Origin: CAJJBL01 sp964519035
GTDB lineage: Bacteria > Pseudomonadota > Alphaproteobacteria > Puniceispirillales > Marisalimonadaceae
Length of the DNA stretch: 8,141 nucleotides
Direction of reading: 5' to 3'
Assembly: GCA_964519035.1 (NCBI GenBank)
Contig: CAZFKZ010000060.1
Coordinates: 1-8,141, forward strand
The position numbers and the translations under genes are program-made. Below are positions 6,112 through 8,141 of this stretch, one piece after another. How positions within the stretch are numbered: the stretch's first letter is position 1; every line of letters begins with the position of its first letter. The notes beneath the pieces are model-generated. The model did not search any database. It had not been told where the DNA came from and saw nothing but the letters and a program-made list of their open reading frames with translations.

Positions 6112-7080
6112 ATGCCAAGAAAATTTGATGAAAAAATGTTTGATATTAAACATCTTCGAGAAACTGCTGAGAAATTAAAAAATTGGGGTCGTTGGGGTCC
6201 AGATGATGAAATTGGTACATTAAATTTTATAACTCCTGAAAAAGTTATTGATTCTAGTAAGCTTATAAAAAAAGGGAAACGTTTTAGCTTAGGCTTAAAT
6301 TTTGATAGACACGGGCCACAAAAAGGTAGTTGGGGAAACAGATTTAATCCTATTCACTTAATGCTTGCTACGGGAACTGACGCTGTCGCAGGTCGATTTG
6401 ATGATTTTGGATTAAGGTACGCTGATGATATGATTTCATTACCTCTTCAATGTGCTACTCAGTGGGATGCTTTATCACATATTTTTTATGATGATTATAT
6501 GTGGAATGGATATGACGCTAAATTAGTTGACAGTGATGGTGCTCAAAAAAATGGAATTGAAAAAGTAAGAGCTGAAATGGCTGGTAGAGGTGTGTTGCTG
6601 GATGTAGCTAGATGGGCTGGTGTAGATTTTTTTGAAGATGGTATAGCGATAACATCAGAAGACTTAGATGCATGTGCTAAATCTCAAAATGTAGAAATTA
6701 AACAAGGTGACTTTGTTATAGTTAGAACAGGTCAAATGGAACAAAGGTTAGATTGTGGTGAATGGGGTGGCTATGCTGGTGGAGATGCTCCTGGATTAGC
6801 TTTTGAAACTGCTCAATGGATATATGATAAAGAAATTGCAGCTATATGCACTGATACATGGGGTTGTGAAGTTAGACCAAATGAAACCAAAGATGCTCAA
6901 CAGCCTTGGCATTGGGTAGTTATACCTATGATTGGAATAACTATGGGTGAAATCTTTTATTTAAGAGATTTGGCAACTGATTGTGATGAAGATAAGGTTT
7001 ATGAATTCTTTTTCTGTGCTCCTCCTCTTCCTATTACAAAGGCAGTCGGTTCACCAATAAATCCTATGGCAATAAAATAA
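6112..7080 (+). CDS. Divergent cyclase-family (PF04199-type) protein with Gln-substituted metal motif
   Basis: This 322-aa protein belongs to the longer branch of the putative cyclase family. That branch is marked by an N-terminal GRWGPDDEIGTLNF segment (26-39). At the place of HxGTHxDxPxH it reads Q113-C-A-T-Q117-W-D119-A-L-S-H123. The first two His ligands are Gln, while Asp119 and the last His are kept. Near the C-terminus H267 and E280 (GEIFYLRDL) probably match the second metal pair, with a spacing of 13 instead of 12. The QWD-type motif recurs, to my recollection, in this branch, so it is more likely a subfamily trait than decay. Metal binding and chemistry may therefore differ from kynurenine formamidase. 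AGGAG (6099-6103) precedes the ATG by 8 nt, and the gap to the VOC gene is 27 nt. The minus-strand operon has a canonical member of the same family. The substrate is unknown; hydrolysis of an amide or lactone, or a dehydration, is plausible. Confidence 0.88.
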   Translation: MPRKFDEKMFDIKHLRETAEKLKNWGRWGPDDEIGTLNFITPEKVIDSSKLIKKGKRFSLGLNFDRHGPQKGSWGNRFNPIHLMLATGTDAVAGRFDDFGLRYADDMISLPLQCATQWDALSHIFYDDYMWNGYDAKLVDSDGAQKNGIEKVRAEMAGRGVLLDVARWAGVDFFEDGIAITSEDLDACAKSQNVEIKQGDFVIVRTGQMEQRLDCGEWGGYAGGDAPGLAFETAQWIYDKEIAAICTDTWGCEVRPNETKDAQQPWHWVVIPMIGITMGEIFYLRDLATDCDEDKVYEFFFCAPPLPITKAVGSPINPMAIK

Positions 7081-7087
7081 ATTCATA

Positions 7088-8141
7088 ATGAACCCATCTG
7101 CAACCATTATAGGCGGATCCATAGCAGGTCTATTTGCTGCTAATGTCTTATTAAAAAAAGGATGGGATATAAGTGTTCATGAAAAAGTACCAACACCTTT
7201 ATCCGGAAGAGGAGCTGGTATTGCTACTTATGATGAATTAGCTGATTTAGTTTTTAAATCAACAGGTAACAAGAAAGTACTTGGAACAAGAGCAAAAACA
7301 AGAGTTTCTTTAGATATAAATGGCAATATTACCACTCAATTTGATTACCCACAAGTTTATACAAGTTGGCAATACTTATATTCATTATTAAGAAACAATA
7401 TACCAAATAAAAATTATTATATGGATAATGATTGTATTAAAATCATTCAAGATAAAAAAAACACTGTTGCTTTTTTTAATAACAAAAAAGAAAAAAAGGA
7501 TGATCTTATAATAATTGCTAATGGTATTAAATCTGAACTTAGAAAATACGTTGATAATGATGCAAAACCAGAATATGCGGGCTATGTCGGTTGGAGAGGT
7601 GTTGTTAATGAAGATGAATTAACGGAAAAGTCGTTACAAGTTTTATCCAATTACTTTGTTGTCGTTCTTCCTTATAATCAACAAATAGCAGCATATCCGA
7701 TCGCTGGTGAAGGTAAAGATCCTTTTAAAAAGGGTAATAGAAGAATTAATTGGATTTGGTATAAACCAGCACCAAGTAATATTTTAAAAAATCTGTTATT
7801 AGGAAATTCTGGCAAGCAATATATTGATGGAATACCTCCAAATGAAATCAGAAACGAAATTGTAAAAGATCTTTTTGAAGAAGCTAATACTAAATTACCA
7901 CCTCAGCTAAGTGAATTAGTTTTAAGGACTGCAACTCCCCTCATTCAACCTATTTATGATCTTAAAAGTAAACACATGCAAAATAATAGATTACTCACTA
8001 TAGGTGATGCTGCATTTACAGCAAGGCCACATGTTGGGATGGGAGTAACTAAAGCGGCTATGGATGCTCATACTTTATCAAATTATTTAGACCATGAAAA
8101 TTATCTAACAAATATAAAACAGTGGGAAACAAAAAGAATTA
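7088..8141 (+). CDS. FAD-dependent aromatic hydroxylase, 2,6-dihydroxypyridine 3-monooxygenase-like, C-terminus cut off by window edge
   Basis: All 351 visible codons are open. This is a class A flavoprotein monooxygenase (PHBH/UbiH-like), which uses NAD(P)H and O2 to hydroxylate an electron-rich ring. The FAD-binding Rossmann motif is GGSIAG (9-14), with Glu32 at the end of strand 2 to bind the ribose. GRGAGI (40-45) and the GDAAF-x-x-RPH stretch (306-315) are typical of the 2,6-dihydroxypyridine hydroxylase group, as is the central GYVGWRGV segment near 165. The 'DG' motif, normally ADG followed by S and R, reads A144-N-G146 with S149 and R152, so its Asp is Asn. Usual length is about 380-400 aa, so perhaps 30-50 residues lie beyond the edge. 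The ATG is 7 nt after the preceding stop and has no clear ribosome site, so translation may depend on coupling. The family assignment is strong; a pyridine substrate is only suggested by resemblance. Confidence 0.9.
   Translation, partial: MNPSATIIGGSIAGLFAANVLLKKGWDISVHEKVPTPLSGRGAGIATYDELADLVFKSTGNKKVLGTRAKTRVSLDINGNITTQFDYPQVYTSWQYLYSLLRNNIPNKNYYMDNDCIKIIQDKKNTVAFFNNKKEKKDDLIIIANGIKSELRKYVDNDAKPEYAGYVGWRGVVNEDELTEKSLQVLSNYFVVVLPYNQQIAAYPIAGEGKDPFKKGNRRINWIWYKPAPSNILKNLLLGNSGKQYIDGIPPNEIRNEIVKDLFEEANTKLPPQLSELVLRTATPLIQPIYDLKSKHMQNNRLLTIGDAAFTARPHVGMGVTKAAMDAHTLSNYLDHENYLTNIKQWETKRI

Noticed and set aside
7440..7510. A-rich homopolymer stretch in the FAD hydroxylase as a possible frameshift
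   Set aside because: The frame stays open through it and the downstream GYVGWRGV and GDAAF motifs remain in phase, so it is only a Lys/Asn-rich segment.
1..8141. Mobile elements, CRISPR arrays, tRNA or rRNA genes
   Set aside because: No transposase, terminal inverted repeats, direct repeat arrays or structured RNA sequence was found on either strand.

Overview
The window is 8,141 bp of AT-rich DNA (about one third G+C by eye). Genes are tightly packed, intergenic gaps are short, proteins are rich in Lys, Asn and Ile, and most genes have a clear Shine-Dalgarno sequence. This look fits a streamlined, probably marine, bacterium such as an AT-rich alphaproteobacterium. That placement is an inference from composition and gene style; no taxonomic marker gene is present. 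No RNA gene, CRISPR array, insertion sequence, transporter or regulator gene is visible.

Layout: two divergent catabolic-looking gene clusters share a 161-bp control region (3584-3744). The minus-strand cluster, in transcription order, encodes a 3-hydroxyisobutyrate-dehydrogenase-type oxidoreductase (3583-2699), a cupin (2687-2127), a decayed YciI-family gene (2112-1819), a canonical metal-dependent 'cyclase'-family hydrolase (1805-1032) and a mandelate racemase/enolase-superfamily enzyme (1008 to beyond the left edge). The plus-strand cluster encodes a luciferase-like flavin monooxygenase (3745-4842), a PcaD-like alpha/beta hydrolase (4851-5645), a VOC/glyoxalase-fold protein (5668-6084), a second and divergent cyclase-family protein (6112-7080) and a FAD-dependent aromatic hydroxylase resembling 2,6-dihydroxypyridine 3-monooxygenase (7088 to beyond the right edge).

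How the genes may work together (inference): the FAD hydroxylase and the luciferase-like oxygenase would insert oxygen into a cyclic substrate. The alpha/beta hydrolase and the cyclase-family enzymes would open lactone, enol-lactone or amide bonds. The VOC protein, enolase-superfamily enzyme and dehydrogenase would rearrange, dehydrate or oxidise the products. The set suggests breakdown of an aromatic, N-heterocyclic or terpenoid-like compound. The substrate cannot be read from the sequence, and no classical ring-cleavage dioxygenase or transporter lies inside the window.

The observations most worth a second look are the multiply damaged YciI gene that fills the only gene-sized gap, a perfect 15-bp inverted repeat between the divergent promoters, and three enzymes with changed catalytic or metal-site residues: the second cyclase with two His-to-Gln changes, the cupin with Arg for its motif-2 His, and the enolase-superfamily protein with Gln for the second Lys of KxK.
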